In this document: in pieces, positions 42,650-51,283 of the stretch
Position numbering within the stretch: position 1 is the stretch's first letter
Layout: every line of letters begins with the position of its first letter
Assembly: GCA_016872755.1 (NCBI GenBank)
Contig: VGZE01000006.1
Span: forward strand, 1 to 56,953
DNA: 56,953 nucleotides
Direction: 5' to 3'
Source of the DNA: Planctomycetota bacterium
GTDB lineage: Bacteria; Planctomycetota; UBA1135; GCA-002686595
Position numbers and translations under genes: made by a program
The notes under the pieces: generated by a model
What the model was told of the DNA's origin: nothing
What the model saw: only the letters and a program-made list of their open reading frames with translations
Databases searched by the model: none

Positions 42650-43026
42650 GACTGGCCTCGCAGGTCGATGGCCGACCATCCCTCGAGCAGTCGCGACAGG
42701 ACGGCGCGCGCGTCCGCCAGCGGCTCCACGCTGCGCTCCGTGACGGCTCGCGACAGCCGCTCCTGCGAAAACTCGTACAGCGCCTCGAGCTGCCGCGAGA
42801 GCTCGGGAGCCGGCTCGTGATTCAGCGAGCAGCGCAGCTCGGTCAGGATGTCGTCCACCCGCCCGACCTTCGCGTTGAAGGCGGCAGGTTCGGTCTTCGG
42901 GTCCATGGCAGCGGCCTGGTCGATGAACCGCAGCGCGCCCTGATAGAGCATGCGCAGGATCTTCAACGGCGGTGCGTTCTCGAGGGCGGCGGCCTTGTAG
43001 GCGTCGACTGCGGATTCGGGCTGCAT
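42646..43026 (-). CDS. fliS: Flagellin chaperone FliS
   Basis: A 126-residue helical protein. SAVDAYKAAALENAPPLKIL and RMLYQGALRFIDQA match the FliS core that wraps flagellin before export. Starting at ATG 43026 puts the conserved AY at residues 8-9, as is usual; a TTG at 43068, overlapping the fliD stop, would add 14 atypical residues. The stop overlaps the next chaperone gene. It is transcribed with fliD behind a sigma-28-type promoter. Confidence 0.9.
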   Translation of the reverse strand: MQPESAVDAYKAAALENAPPLKILRMLYQGALRFIDQAAAMDPKTEPAAFNAKVGRVDDILTELRCSLNHEPAPELSRQLEALYEFSQERLSRAVTERSVEPLADARAVLSRLLEGWSAIDLRGQS

Positions 43027-43064
43027 CGATGGGGCTTCGGTGTGGGGCGTGGGGCGGCGAGCGA

Positions 43065-44519
43065 TCAATTGCCGAACATCAGAGCCATCTGGGCTTGTTG
43101 TGCGTTGAGCGAGCCCATCAGTTCCTCGAGCTTCGAGAACTTCAGGACGAGCTGCGTCTCGAGCGCATCCACCTGCTCGCTCAGGCGCTCGATCTGGTCA
43201 TCGAGGCGCTCCTTCTGGTCGTTGAGTGTCTCCTTGCGCGCCTTGAACAGACCCGGCAGCACGCCGGTGGTGGTGGTCTTGGAGTCCTTGAGCTTGTCGA
43301 TCGCGCGCCAGAGCTTCTCCATCAAGCCCTTGTCGGCCGTCGTGTCGGTGTAGTACGCGGAGCTGTTCTGATCGGTCGCGCCGCCGTTGTCGAATCCGTC
43401 GGTGTCGACGAAGAGATCGGCGAACAGATCGGGATCGTCGGCCAGCTTCTTGTCGAGGACCTTGTCGTCGATCTCCAACGAACCGTCGGGGTTGCTCTTG
43501 ATCCCGATCATGCTCAACGTGTCGTAACCGGTCGGGTTGTTGATCAGCGCGCTCTGCTCGGCCGCCGAGAGTCCGAACACCGCGTTCCGAACCTCGCTGC
43601 GCACGGTCAGGAGCAGCGTTTCGCCGAACAGGGCCGGCGTATCGGCCTCCGGATCGTACGTGTTCTGGTCGTTGACGAACTCCATCACGTCGTTCCAGGC
43701 CGTGACGAAGCCCTTGAGCTTCTCCTTGATGCCGGCGGCGTCGATCTCGACGGCGAAGCTGATGGTCTTGGTCGGATCGGCCGATTGGGCATCGATCGTG
43801 AGCCCTTCGATCACGTCGGAGAACTCGTTCGTGGAGCGCTGAACGGTCAGTCCGTCCACCGTGATCGAGGCGTTCGCGGCGTCGGTGAGCTCCGTGCCGA
43901 CGCCGAGCTCCGCGGGCAGGCCGGTGAAGGTGAGCTCGTTGTCGCCGCCGGTGTCGTTTCCGGTCACGACGAGCTTGTACTCGGGCGTTCCGGCCGTCCC
44001 GACGTTCACGACACTGGCCGTCACATCGTCACCCGCGGTCGTGTTGATCGCGGCTGCGATCTCGTTCAAGGAGGACGCGGCGGCGTCGATCGCGACCGAG
44101 TAGTTCGTCGTTCCGTAGGTGAATGCGATCGTGCCGTTGGCGGCCAGCAGGTCGGCTGCGGGATCCGTGATGGTGGCCGCCCCGCCGAAGGACCAGCGAT
44201 CCGCCGTGGCCAGCGCATTGACCTTGATCGTGTGTCCTCCGACGGCCGGAGCTCCCGTCACGCTGATGCCGGCGTACCCTTCCTCGGAGAGCTTGACCGC
44301 GTAGCTCTTGAAATCGGACTCGGTGGAGAGGTCCTTGGCCTTGTCGCGCAGCTTGTCGAGGAAGCTCTCGAAGTTGCCGATCAGGTCGAGCTTGAAATCG
44401 ACCTCTTTCTTCTCGGCTTCGAACTTGAGGATGGGCTGCTTCTCCAACTTGAGCAGCGCGGAGATGATCGCGTTGGTGTCGAGGCCGCTCGCGATGCCGC
44501 CGAATGAGATTGCTGGCAT
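43065..44519 (-). CDS. fliD: Flagellar filament cap protein FliD
   Basis: A 484-residue protein. The N-terminus MPAISFGGIASGLDTNAIIS is the classic FliD start, and a C-terminal coiled coil (LNDQKERLDDQIERLSEQVD, then LETQLVLKFSKLEELM) matches the family. The centre is a beta-rich variable region. FliD pentamers cap the growing filament and fold flagellin subunits. Expression is expected late: a FliA-type promoter lies 43-70 bases upstream. FliS follows it. Confidence 0.95.
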   Translation of the reverse strand: MPAISFGGIASGLDTNAIISALLKLEKQPILKFEAEKKEVDFKLDLIGNFESFLDKLRDKAKDLSTESDFKSYAVKLSEEGYAGISVTGAPAVGGHTIKVNALATADRWSFGGAATITDPAADLLAANGTIAFTYGTTNYSVAIDAAASSLNEIAAAINTTAGDDVTASVVNVGTAGTPEYKLVVTGNDTGGDNELTFTGLPAELGVGTELTDAANASITVDGLTVQRSTNEFSDVIEGLTIDAQSADPTKTISFAVEIDAAGIKEKLKGFVTAWNDVMEFVNDQNTYDPEADTPALFGETLLLTVRSEVRNAVFGLSAAEQSALINNPTGYDTLSMIGIKSNPDGSLEIDDKVLDKKLADDPDLFADLFVDTDGFDNGGATDQNSSAYYTDTTADKGLMEKLWRAIDKLKDSKTTTTGVLPGLFKARKETLNDQKERLDDQIERLSEQVDALETQLVLKFSKLEELMGSLNAQQAQMALMFGN

Positions 44520-44561
44520 GGTGTGTCTGCGAGGCTCGAATCACCCCGCTCCTCCCCGCCG

Positions 44562-44589
44562 TTATCGGACCGGTGGGTGACTCGGCTTA
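44562..44589 (-). promoter_or_regulatory. Sigma-28 (FliA) promoter for fliD
   Basis: Minus strand reads TAAG (44586-44589), 16 bases, then TCCGATAA (44562-44569). The FliA consensus is TAAA, 15 bases, GCCGATAA, so the -10 matches 7 of 8 and the -35 matches 3 of 4 with spacing one base long. The expected leader to the fliD ATG is about 35 bases. Confidence 0.65.
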
Positions 44590-44726
44590 GCCGACTCTCG
44601 CTGGAAGATTCTTCCCCCGCGGGCCGTGCAGACGGGAATGCTCCGCGACAGGCTGCGCATGGGGCGAACTCCGACCGGTCTGCACGACCGGTATCCTCGT
44701 CGAATCGAAGCCATCGAGGTGACGGC

Positions 44727-46550
44727 ATGGACTCGTGTATCGCGCGTGGCCCCGCTCGGGGCCTGTTCTGGGCTTGTGTGGTCGGGATCCTGCACGCCAC
44801 CGCGCCGGCTGCGGCCCCCCCCACCACGACCGGAGAGCGTCCGCTGGCTGCGCTGTTCCCGGCGCACACGGCCGTGTTCATCTCGATGGACGGGCTCGCG
44901 GACCTGCTGCGCGCGGGGGACGCGCACCCGGCCTGGAAGGCTTTCGAGAACAGTGCGCTCGGGAAGGTGGCCCGTCCGTTGCTCGAGGAGCGGCTCGACG
45001 AAGGCCTCTCCCGACTCCGCGAGTACGCGGGCACGGACTGGCGCGCGACCTTCTCCGCGCTCGTCGAGCATGGCGCGGCCCTCGGCATCGCCCGCAGCTC
45101 CGAGCAACCGGGTTGGGCGATGGTGCTTCGCTCGCGTGATGAAGCCACGCTCGAAGCGGCCCGCCTGAAGGCTTTCGAAGCTCTGGGCAAGCAGGTCGGC
45201 ATGCCCAAGTTGCGCGATCTGCCGCCCGCCACCGTGCGCGGCGCGCGGGTCTGGCAGTTGGGTCCCGACTTCGCGCTGGCCGTGCGAGGCGACCACCTGG
45301 TCGCCGGCAACGTGCGCGAGTACGTCGATGAGATCGTCGCGAACCTCGCCAACCCCGGTGCGCTGGGACTGCTGGTCGAACCCGCGCTGGCCGAAGCGTG
45401 GGCGGAAGATGGCGGCGCGGCCGACATGTTCGTTTGGGCCGACCGCGAACGCACGACGCTCTACGAACAGGGCGAGTCGGCGCGCGGCGAGCTCGAGGCG
45501 CAAGAGCGCGCTGCTCGCGATCCGAGCGCGACCCTGCTGCTGGGCCCTGCACTGGGGCTCACGCCCGCGGCACGCAGCTACTCCGCGCGGCTGAGCTTCG
45601 CCGAGGAGGATCCACGCCTCACGCTCCGCGCGCACGAAGTTCCGATCGACGCGGAGCTCTTGTCGAGACCGGCAGCCGCAAGCCGCCTCGAACGCAGCCC
45701 CGCGGATCTGCTGCATGCGACGCTGCATCGCGATTTCGCCGCGCTGCTCGCTCGACGCACGACCCTCTTCGATCCCGAGCACCTAGCCGGCATGGCCAAG
45801 GGCATCAGCGACCTGTCGCTCTTCTTCATGGGCAAGGACCTCGTCGAGGAAGTGCTGCCCGCCGTATCGAGCGGATGGACGCTGGTGTCGCGGCCGATCG
45901 ATTGGGGTGTCGTGGCGCGGCCGCAGCAGGAACTGCCCGCCATCGCCGCCATGGTCGACCTGGCCAATCCCGACCGCGACGGCCCGCAGTTCGTGGCCGC
46001 CTTCCAGAGCCTCGTCTCGATCCTGAACGTCGAGCGCGCGCAGCAGGGAGAGGACGCCATGGTGCTGGAGCTGGCCCTGGAGGGCTCGACGCAGCTCTCG
46101 TGCGCACACTTCGTCACGCCTCCGCCCGGAGAGCCGGTCGACATGCGCTACAACCTCGCTCCGGCGATCGCACGTGTCGGCCCGACGCTCGTGCTCGCGA
46201 CGCACAGTTCGCTGGCACGCCAGCTGGTCCGCGAGCTCGCGGGCGCTGCGGGGCGCGCGACCACAAGCTCGACCGGAGCAGAGAGCGCCGACGACATCGC
46301 GTTGGACGAGTTGCGACTCGACGGGCCCGGGCTGGCGCGCGTCATCGCCGCGAACACGGACGCGCTGGTGGCGAACGCCATGCTCTCGGAGGGTAAGCCG
46401 GAGGCCGTCGCAAGACAGGAATTCGAGGTCCTGCGCCTGATCTCGGAGTTCGTGCAGAGCGCGCGTTTCGATCTGCGACGCGCGGGTACGGACACCGAAC
46501 TGCGCATCGAGCTCGACCTGCCCTCGCCCGCGCTCGGAGCCGTGCGATGA
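44727..46550 (+). CDS. DUF3352-like secreted protein
   Basis: A 607-residue protein with a hydrophobic export signal (GLFWACVVGILHATAPAAAP). LFPAHTAVFISMDGLADLLR (typical of DUF3352 starts) is followed by WKAFENSALGK and a repeated alternation of LVxRxxD-type strands (SEQPGWAMVLRSRD, VRGDHLVAGNVREYVDEI). It is of unknown function. GAGGT lies 7 bases before the ATG, which confirms the start. Its stop overlaps the DUF1800 start (ATGA), so it begins a three-gene operon with DUF1800 and DUF1501. Divergent from fliD. Confidence 0.7.
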   Translation: MDSCIARGPARGLFWACVVGILHATAPAAAPPTTTGERPLAALFPAHTAVFISMDGLADLLRAGDAHPAWKAFENSALGKVARPLLEERLDEGLSRLREYAGTDWRATFSALVEHGAALGIARSSEQPGWAMVLRSRDEATLEAARLKAFEALGKQVGMPKLRDLPPATVRGARVWQLGPDFALAVRGDHLVAGNVREYVDEIVANLANPGALGLLVEPALAEAWAEDGGAADMFVWADRERTTLYEQGESARGELEAQERAARDPSATLLLGPALGLTPAARSYSARLSFAEEDPRLTLRAHEVPIDAELLSRPAAASRLERSPADLLHATLHRDFAALLARRTTLFDPEHLAGMAKGISDLSLFFMGKDLVEEVLPAVSSGWTLVSRPIDWGVVARPQQELPAIAAMVDLANPDRDGPQFVAAFQSLVSILNVERAQQGEDAMVLELALEGSTQLSCAHFVTPPPGEPVDMRYNLAPAIARVGPTLVLATHSSLARQLVRELAGAAGRATTSSTGAESADDIALDELRLDGPGLARVIAANTDALVANAMLSEGKPEAVARQEFEVLRLISEFVQSARFDLRRAGTDTELRIELDLPSPALGAVR

Positions 46551-47767
46551 CGCAAGCCCTGGAGCGCTGGCGCCCGGCGCGCGGGGAGTTCGACCGCGCC
46601 GCCGCGGCACACTTGCTCGGGCGCGCGGGTCTGGGCATCTCGCGACAGCAGTTGGAACGCGCCGTCGTGAACGGTCTGGATGCCACGCTCGACGCGCTGT
46701 TCGAGGAGCCGGAGCACGATCCGACGCTGCTCACGTCCATCGACTTGCTGCTGGGCACTGGATCGATCGAGTCGCTGCAAGCGTGGTGGATGGCGCTCAT
46801 GCTCGGCGGCCGCGCCCCGCTGCGCGAGCGATTGACCCTGTTCTGGCACGATCACTTCGCAACCGCCTGGGACAAGGTCCGCGACACGCGCTTGATGCAC
46901 CGGCAGAACGCGCTGTTCCGCAAGCACGGCTCGGGCGATTTCCGCGTGTTGCTGCGCGAGGTCGCAAGGGACCCGGCGATGCTCGTGTGGCTGGACGGCA
47001 ACTCCAATCGCAAGGGTCACGCCAACGAGAATTTCGCGCGCGAAGTCATGGAGCTCTTCGCGCTCGGAATCGGCAACTACTCCGAACGCGACGTCAGCGA
47101 GGCGGCGCGTGCCTTCACCGGCTGGGGAGTCGACGGCCGCCGCTTCCGTTTCGCCGCCGCGGACCACGACGGCGGCGAGAAGAACCTGTTCGGCAAGGTA
47201 GGCCGCTGGGACGGCGACCGCGCGCTCGAGTTGATCCTGGCCCAGCCCGTGTGCGCGCGCCACGTCTGCCGCTCGCTGCTGCAGGAGTACGGCGGATCGG
47301 CCCCCACCGCGGCCGAGGTCGAGCCGCTCGCGGCGGAGCTCGTGCGCAACGACTGGAACATCGCGCCGGTGCTGCGCACGATCCTCTCCTCGCGCTGGTT
47401 CTTCGCGCCCGAGCGCCGCGCCTGCCGCATCGCCGGACCAGTCGAGCTCGTTGTGCGCGTGCAGGCACGGCTGGAACTCTCGCTCGCCCCGGCGCGTGCT
47501 GCCGCGGCCTGCGAGAGCATGGGCCAGGCGCTCTTCCGCCCGCCGTCCGTCAAGGGATGGGACGGCGGCCGAGCCTGGATCAACGCCGGCACCTGGCTCG
47601 CGCGACACGAGTACATGGTCGAGCTCGCGCGTGAGGCCGCGCGTGACGAGCGCGCCGAGGCCATGGCACGCGAGCTGGCGTCGGAGCACGCGGTCGAATG
47701 CGGCTCCCTCGCCCCCGTCGAGGCCATGGCCACGATCCTGACGTCCCCGCAATTCCACTTGGCTTGA
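46547..47767 (+). CDS. DUF1800 family protein
   Basis: A 406-residue protein. Diagnostic DUF1800 segments include AAAHLLGRAGLGISRQQLER near the start, LRERLTLFWHDHFATAWDKV, NSNRKGHANENFAREVMELF and ARAFTGWGVDGRRF, then LFRPPSVKGWDGGRAW near the end. Members are almost always encoded beside a DUF1501 protein. No signal peptide is visible here. Function is unproven, although the family is abundant in Planctomycetota. The 4-base overlap with the preceding gene shows coupling. Confidence 0.92.
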   Translation: MTQALERWRPARGEFDRAAAAHLLGRAGLGISRQQLERAVVNGLDATLDALFEEPEHDPTLLTSIDLLLGTGSIESLQAWWMALMLGGRAPLRERLTLFWHDHFATAWDKVRDTRLMHRQNALFRKHGSGDFRVLLREVARDPAMLVWLDGNSNRKGHANENFAREVMELFALGIGNYSERDVSEAARAFTGWGVDGRRFRFAAADHDGGEKNLFGKVGRWDGDRALELILAQPVCARHVCRSLLQEYGGSAPTAAEVEPLAAELVRNDWNIAPVLRTILSSRWFFAPERRACRIAGPVELVVRVQARLELSLAPARAAAACESMGQALFRPPSVKGWDGGRAWINAGTWLARHEYMVELAREAARDERAEAMARELASEHAVECGSLAPVEAMATILTSPQFHLA

Positions 47768-47784
47768 GCAGGAGCACTGCACGC

Positions 47785-48990
47785 ATGCCACTCACTCGAC
47801 GGAAGTTCCTGATCGCCGGTCTCGAGCTCGGCGTCGCCGGCTCCTGCCTGTCCCCCGCGCTCGCAGCGAATCGCGCCGTCGCGAGTTCGAGCGGTGAACG
47901 CTCGCTGGTGGTGCTGCAACTCACCGGCGCCAACGACGGTCTCAACACGGTCGTTCCGCATCGCCAACACGAGTACCAGCGCGCGCGGCCGACACTGGCC
48001 CTGCCCGCCAGTACCCTGCACCGGCTCGACGACGACCATGGCCTGCACGAGAGCGCGGCCGGGCTGGCCGAGCTGTACGCCGAGGGCGCGCTGGCGATCG
48101 TGCACGGCGTCGGCTGCCCCGACCCGGACCGCTCGCACTTCCGCTCGATGGCGATCTGGCACAGCGCGCAGCTCGACGCCGCGCAGGCGGAAACCGGCTG
48201 GGTCGGGCGCCTGGCGGATCGCATCGACCGCGCGACCGAAACCGAGATGCCGTCGCTGCACATCGGCGCGGAGGCGCTGCCGCTGGCCATGCGCGGCCGC
48301 CGCTGGTTCGCGCCGACGCTGCGCGACCCCAACGGACTGCAACTGACTTCCCTCTCGACGCGCCATGCCGAGTGCCGCGCGTCCGCGCTCGAGCGCCCGC
48401 ACAGCGAGCCCGCGAGCCGCGAGGAGCTGGCGTTCCTGCGCGAAGCCGCGCGGACGAGCTATGCGACAGCGGAGCGCATGCAGGGGCTCGCTTCACGCGC
48501 CGACTCGGTCGCGTATCCGACGCACGAGCTCGCGCGCAAGCTGCGCCTGGTCGCGCGCCTGCTCGGCGGCGGCTTCGGAACGCGTGTGTACTACGTCACG
48601 CACGATGGCTACGACACGCACGCGCGACAGGCCCCGGCGCATGCGGCGCTGCTCTCCGAGCTCTCCGGCGCCCTGCACGCGTTCCAGCGCGACCTGGCCG
48701 CGATGGGGCGCGATCGCGAGGTGCTGGTGCTCGTCTTCAGCGAATTCGGCCGCCGCGTCGAGGAGAACGGCTCGCGCGGCACCGATCACGGTGCGGGAGC
48801 GCCCGTCTTCCTGGTCGGATCGGGCGTGCGCGGCGGCATGCACGGGGTCGCGCCGGACCTGTCGCGTCTCGTCGATGGCGATCTGCGCGTGGACGTCGAT
48901 TTCCGTTCGATCTACGCGGCGATCGAGCGCCACTGGTTCGGCGTCGAATCGCACCACGGCGTCGCGCCGATGGCGAATCTGTTCGCCTGA
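47785..48990 (+). CDS. DUF1501 family protein, Tat-exported
   Basis: A 401-residue protein with a twin-arginine signal (LTRRKFLIAGLELGVAGS) and a sulfatase/alkaline phosphatase-like body: VVLQLTGANDGLNTVVPHRQ, GCPDPDRSHFRSMAIWH, HDGYDTHARQ, then VFSEFGRRVEENGSRGTDHG. The retained Asp, His and Ser/Asp clusters fit a metal-binding phosphatase-like fold. It pairs with the DUF1800 gene 17 bases upstream. AGGAG lies 10 bases before the ATG. Confidence 0.93.
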   Translation: MPLTRRKFLIAGLELGVAGSCLSPALAANRAVASSSGERSLVVLQLTGANDGLNTVVPHRQHEYQRARPTLALPASTLHRLDDDHGLHESAAGLAELYAEGALAIVHGVGCPDPDRSHFRSMAIWHSAQLDAAQAETGWVGRLADRIDRATETEMPSLHIGAEALPLAMRGRRWFAPTLRDPNGLQLTSLSTRHAECRASALERPHSEPASREELAFLREAARTSYATAERMQGLASRADSVAYPTHELARKLRLVARLLGGGFGTRVYYVTHDGYDTHARQAPAHAALLSELSGALHAFQRDLAAMGRDREVLVLVFSEFGRRVEENGSRGTDHGAGAPVFLVGSGVRGGMHGVAPDLSRLVDGDLRVDVDFRSIYAAIERHWFGVESHHGVAPMANLFA

Positions 48991-48997
48991 GGCCTGA

Positions 48998-49879
48998 TCA
49001 GAGACCGCGCAGGCCCCGCGGTCGAAAGCGCGCTCGTTCAGGGCTTGCCAGCACGCCGTCGAGCGCCGCGACGAGCGCCGGCTTGTCCTTGGGAAGCGAG
49101 CCCGCGACGCTCAGATAGTTGCTGGCGTGATTCGAACGGAACACGCTGCCGCGCAGCTCGAGTCCGGCGATGAATTCGCGCAGCTCCGCGGCCAACTCGA
49201 GCGGCGTGAGCTCGTCGACTTCCCCGCGTTCGGCCTGCTCCCATAGCGGCGTGCCCTCGACCGGTGTCATCACCAGCGTCGAGACGTAGCGGGGTTGGAT
49301 CGCGTTGACGACGCGCGCCGACTCTCGTGCATGCTCGAGCGAGAGGCTCCGACCGCCCGCGCCGAGCAGGATCATCGTCGAGAGCTTCACGTCGGCCGCG
49401 TGCGCCTTGAGCGCCACCTCGACCATCCGCGCCGAATCGACACCCTTGACCAGGCGACCGAGCACTTCGTCGTGCCCGCTCTCGATGCCGAGGTAGTAGA
49501 GCGTCAAACCGCCCCGCCGGAGCTCGCTCATCTCGGCCACGCTGCGGACCTCGAGCGCCTGCGGCGACGCGTAGCACGACACGCGCTGCAGGTTGGGAAA
49601 GGCCGCGCGCAACAGGCCGAGCAGCTCGAGCAGGAACGAGCTCTTGGCGACGAGCGCGTCGCCGTCGGCCAGAAAAACCTTGCGCACTTCGGTTGCCGCG
49701 CGCGAGGCGACCCACTCGATCTCGGCGCGCAGCTCCTCGAGCTTGCGAACGCGAAAGCGCTTGTCGCGGTACATCGCGCAGAACGTGCATTCGTTGTACG
49801 AGCAGCCGATCGTGGCCTGCAGGATCAGGCTCTCGGCTTCGGACGGCGGCCGGTACAGCGTTCCCTCGTAGCGCAGCAC
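48998..49879 (-). CDS. Radical SAM protein with CX4CX2C cluster motif
   Basis: A 293-residue radical SAM-type protein. The cluster motif is GCSYNECTFCAMY: Cys26, four residues, Cys31, two residues, Cys34, one residue longer than the canonical CX3CX2C. After it come KVFLADGDAL and LGIESGHDEVLGRLVKG, TMILLGAGGRS and VMTPVEGTPLWE, typical of radical SAM barrel strands. This seems to be a family of small HemN/YgiQ-like enzymes of unknown substrate. There is no ATG; GTG at 49879 gives VLRYEGTLYR as N-terminus and has GGAGG 12 bases upstream. The alpha/beta hydrolase gene lies 20 bases upstream on the same strand. Confidence 0.82.
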   Translation of the reverse strand: MLRYEGTLYRPPSEAESLILQATIGCSYNECTFCAMYRDKRFRVRKLEELRAEIEWVASRAATEVRKVFLADGDALVAKSSFLLELLGLLRAAFPNLQRVSCYASPQALEVRSVAEMSELRRGGLTLYYLGIESGHDEVLGRLVKGVDSARMVEVALKAHAADVKLSTMILLGAGGRSLSLEHARESARVVNAIQPRYVSTLVMTPVEGTPLWEQAERGEVDELTPLELAAELREFIAGLELRGSVFRSNHASNYLSVAGSLPKDKPALVAALDGVLASPERARFRPRGLRGL

Positions 49880-49899
49880 GGTGGTCTGTGGCCTCCGGG

Positions 49900-51237
49900 C
49901 TACTGCACGAAGATCGTGAGCGCGTTGGTGAGCCGCGCCAGCGGCCCCGTCACCGCCACACCCTGCAGCACGTGCGTCGAGCCCTGCAGCGTCGGATCCG
50001 CTGGAACCTGCAGCAGTGGCTGCGCGCTCGACGTCCCGCCCGGAAAGCCGCCTTGCGCGAGCTTCAACACCGGCGAGCTCAAGTCGAGCAGCACCGATCC
50101 GAGTTCGGGCAGCGCGATCGGCGCGCTCGCCGGACTGCCGCCGTACACCTGCCACAGACCCGACCCGGGCGCGGCCGCCAATTCCAGCGTCAGGCTCGAA
50201 CCGATGGCCGGCGCCGGTTGCAGCGTCGACAGCGCGGGCAGGTACACGGACTCGATCGGCAGGAAGCGCGCGACGAGGAACGCGCGAGCCGCGTTGTCCG
50301 TCGCAACGCCGAGCGCGCCGTGTCCGACGCCGGGGACCGTGGTCAGGCTCGCATCGACGCCGAGCGCGACGAGCGCCGCGTGCAGCTTCACGCTCTGCTG
50401 CGTCGGCACGGCCACGTCGTTCGCGCCATGCGCGATGAAGCCGGCCGGTGCGGCCGGGCTGACCCAATTCACCGGCGACGCCGCCAGGGTCAGCGCAACC
50501 AGCGCCGGATACGGCGCCGTCGGATCCGTCAGGTGCGCCTTGATATCGCCGATGCCCTGGCCCGGATCGTCCCAGCCGATCAGCCTCGACTCCGGGCTCT
50601 GCGGCGCGTCGTGGTCGATGCCGCTGCCCGGCGGGAACGTCACGTCCTCATTCATGAACAGGATGTCCGACGGGCCGAAGTAGTCGACCCACGCCTGGAG
50701 AGCGCTGCTCCAGCCGAGGTTCCCGCCCACAGCGCCCTCGAGCGCATGTTGGCCGCTCGACAGCGCGGCCAGCGCAGCCAGGTGTCCGCCGGCGGACGGC
50801 CCCCAGGTCGCGAAGCGCTGCGGATCCAGGTTGTAGCGCCAGCCGTTCGCGCGCAGCCAGCGCAGCGCGCCCTTCACGTCGTGGATCTGCGCGGGGAAGA
50901 CGACCGGCTCGCTGCCGTACTGACCGGCCTGACTGGTGAGGCGGTAGCCGACGCTCGCGACGGCGAAGCCCTGCTGCAACAGCGGCAGCGCCACTCCGGC
51001 GGACCCGTCCTTCGTGCCGGCTGACCAGGTGCCTCCGTGGATGAACACGAGCAACGGGTACGGCGCGCTGCCGCCGGCGGGCAGGTACAGGTCGAGCTCG
51101 AGCGCCTTGCCTCCGACCACGGCGTACACGAGGTTGTCGTGCGTCGGCGTGGTCTGCGCGCCGGCCGGGAGCGCGAGTGCGAGCACGGCCGCGGACGCGG
51201 CCGTCAGAGGAATCGAGGCGAACGGGCGTGAGTGCAT
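49900..51237 (-). CDS. Secreted alpha/beta hydrolase with added C-terminal domain
   Basis: A 445-residue protein. A signal peptide ends near LPAGAQ. The esterase domain follows (LVFIHGGTWSAGTKDG as oxyanion hole, nucleophile in GPSAGGHLAAL, then FIAHGANDVAVPTQQSV for the acid and VPGVGHGALGV for the histidine), as in carboxylesterases of the BD-FAE type. The last roughly 110 residues are unrelated to the hydrolase and form a beta-rich domain ending in ARLTNALTIFVQ, similar in pattern to the C-terminus of the FG-GAP protein in this window. It is divergent from the YheT-like gene by 46 bases. Confidence 0.85.
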   Translation of the reverse strand: MHSRPFASIPLTAASAAVLALALPAGAQTTPTHDNLVYAVVGGKALELDLYLPAGGSAPYPLLVFIHGGTWSAGTKDGSAGVALPLLQQGFAVASVGYRLTSQAGQYGSEPVVFPAQIHDVKGALRWLRANGWRYNLDPQRFATWGPSAGGHLAALAALSSGQHALEGAVGGNLGWSSALQAWVDYFGPSDILFMNEDVTFPPGSGIDHDAPQSPESRLIGWDDPGQGIGDIKAHLTDPTAPYPALVALTLAASPVNWVSPAAPAGFIAHGANDVAVPTQQSVKLHAALVALGVDASLTTVPGVGHGALGVATDNAARAFLVARFLPIESVYLPALSTLQPAPAIGSSLTLELAAAPGSGLWQVYGGSPASAPIALPELGSVLLDLSSPVLKLAQGGFPGGTSSAQPLLQVPADPTLQGSTHVLQGVAVTGPLARLTNALTIFVQ

Positions 51238-51283
51238 GCGCTGCTGCTCGCAAGTTCGATTTCGGCGGCGCGGATATCATCGC

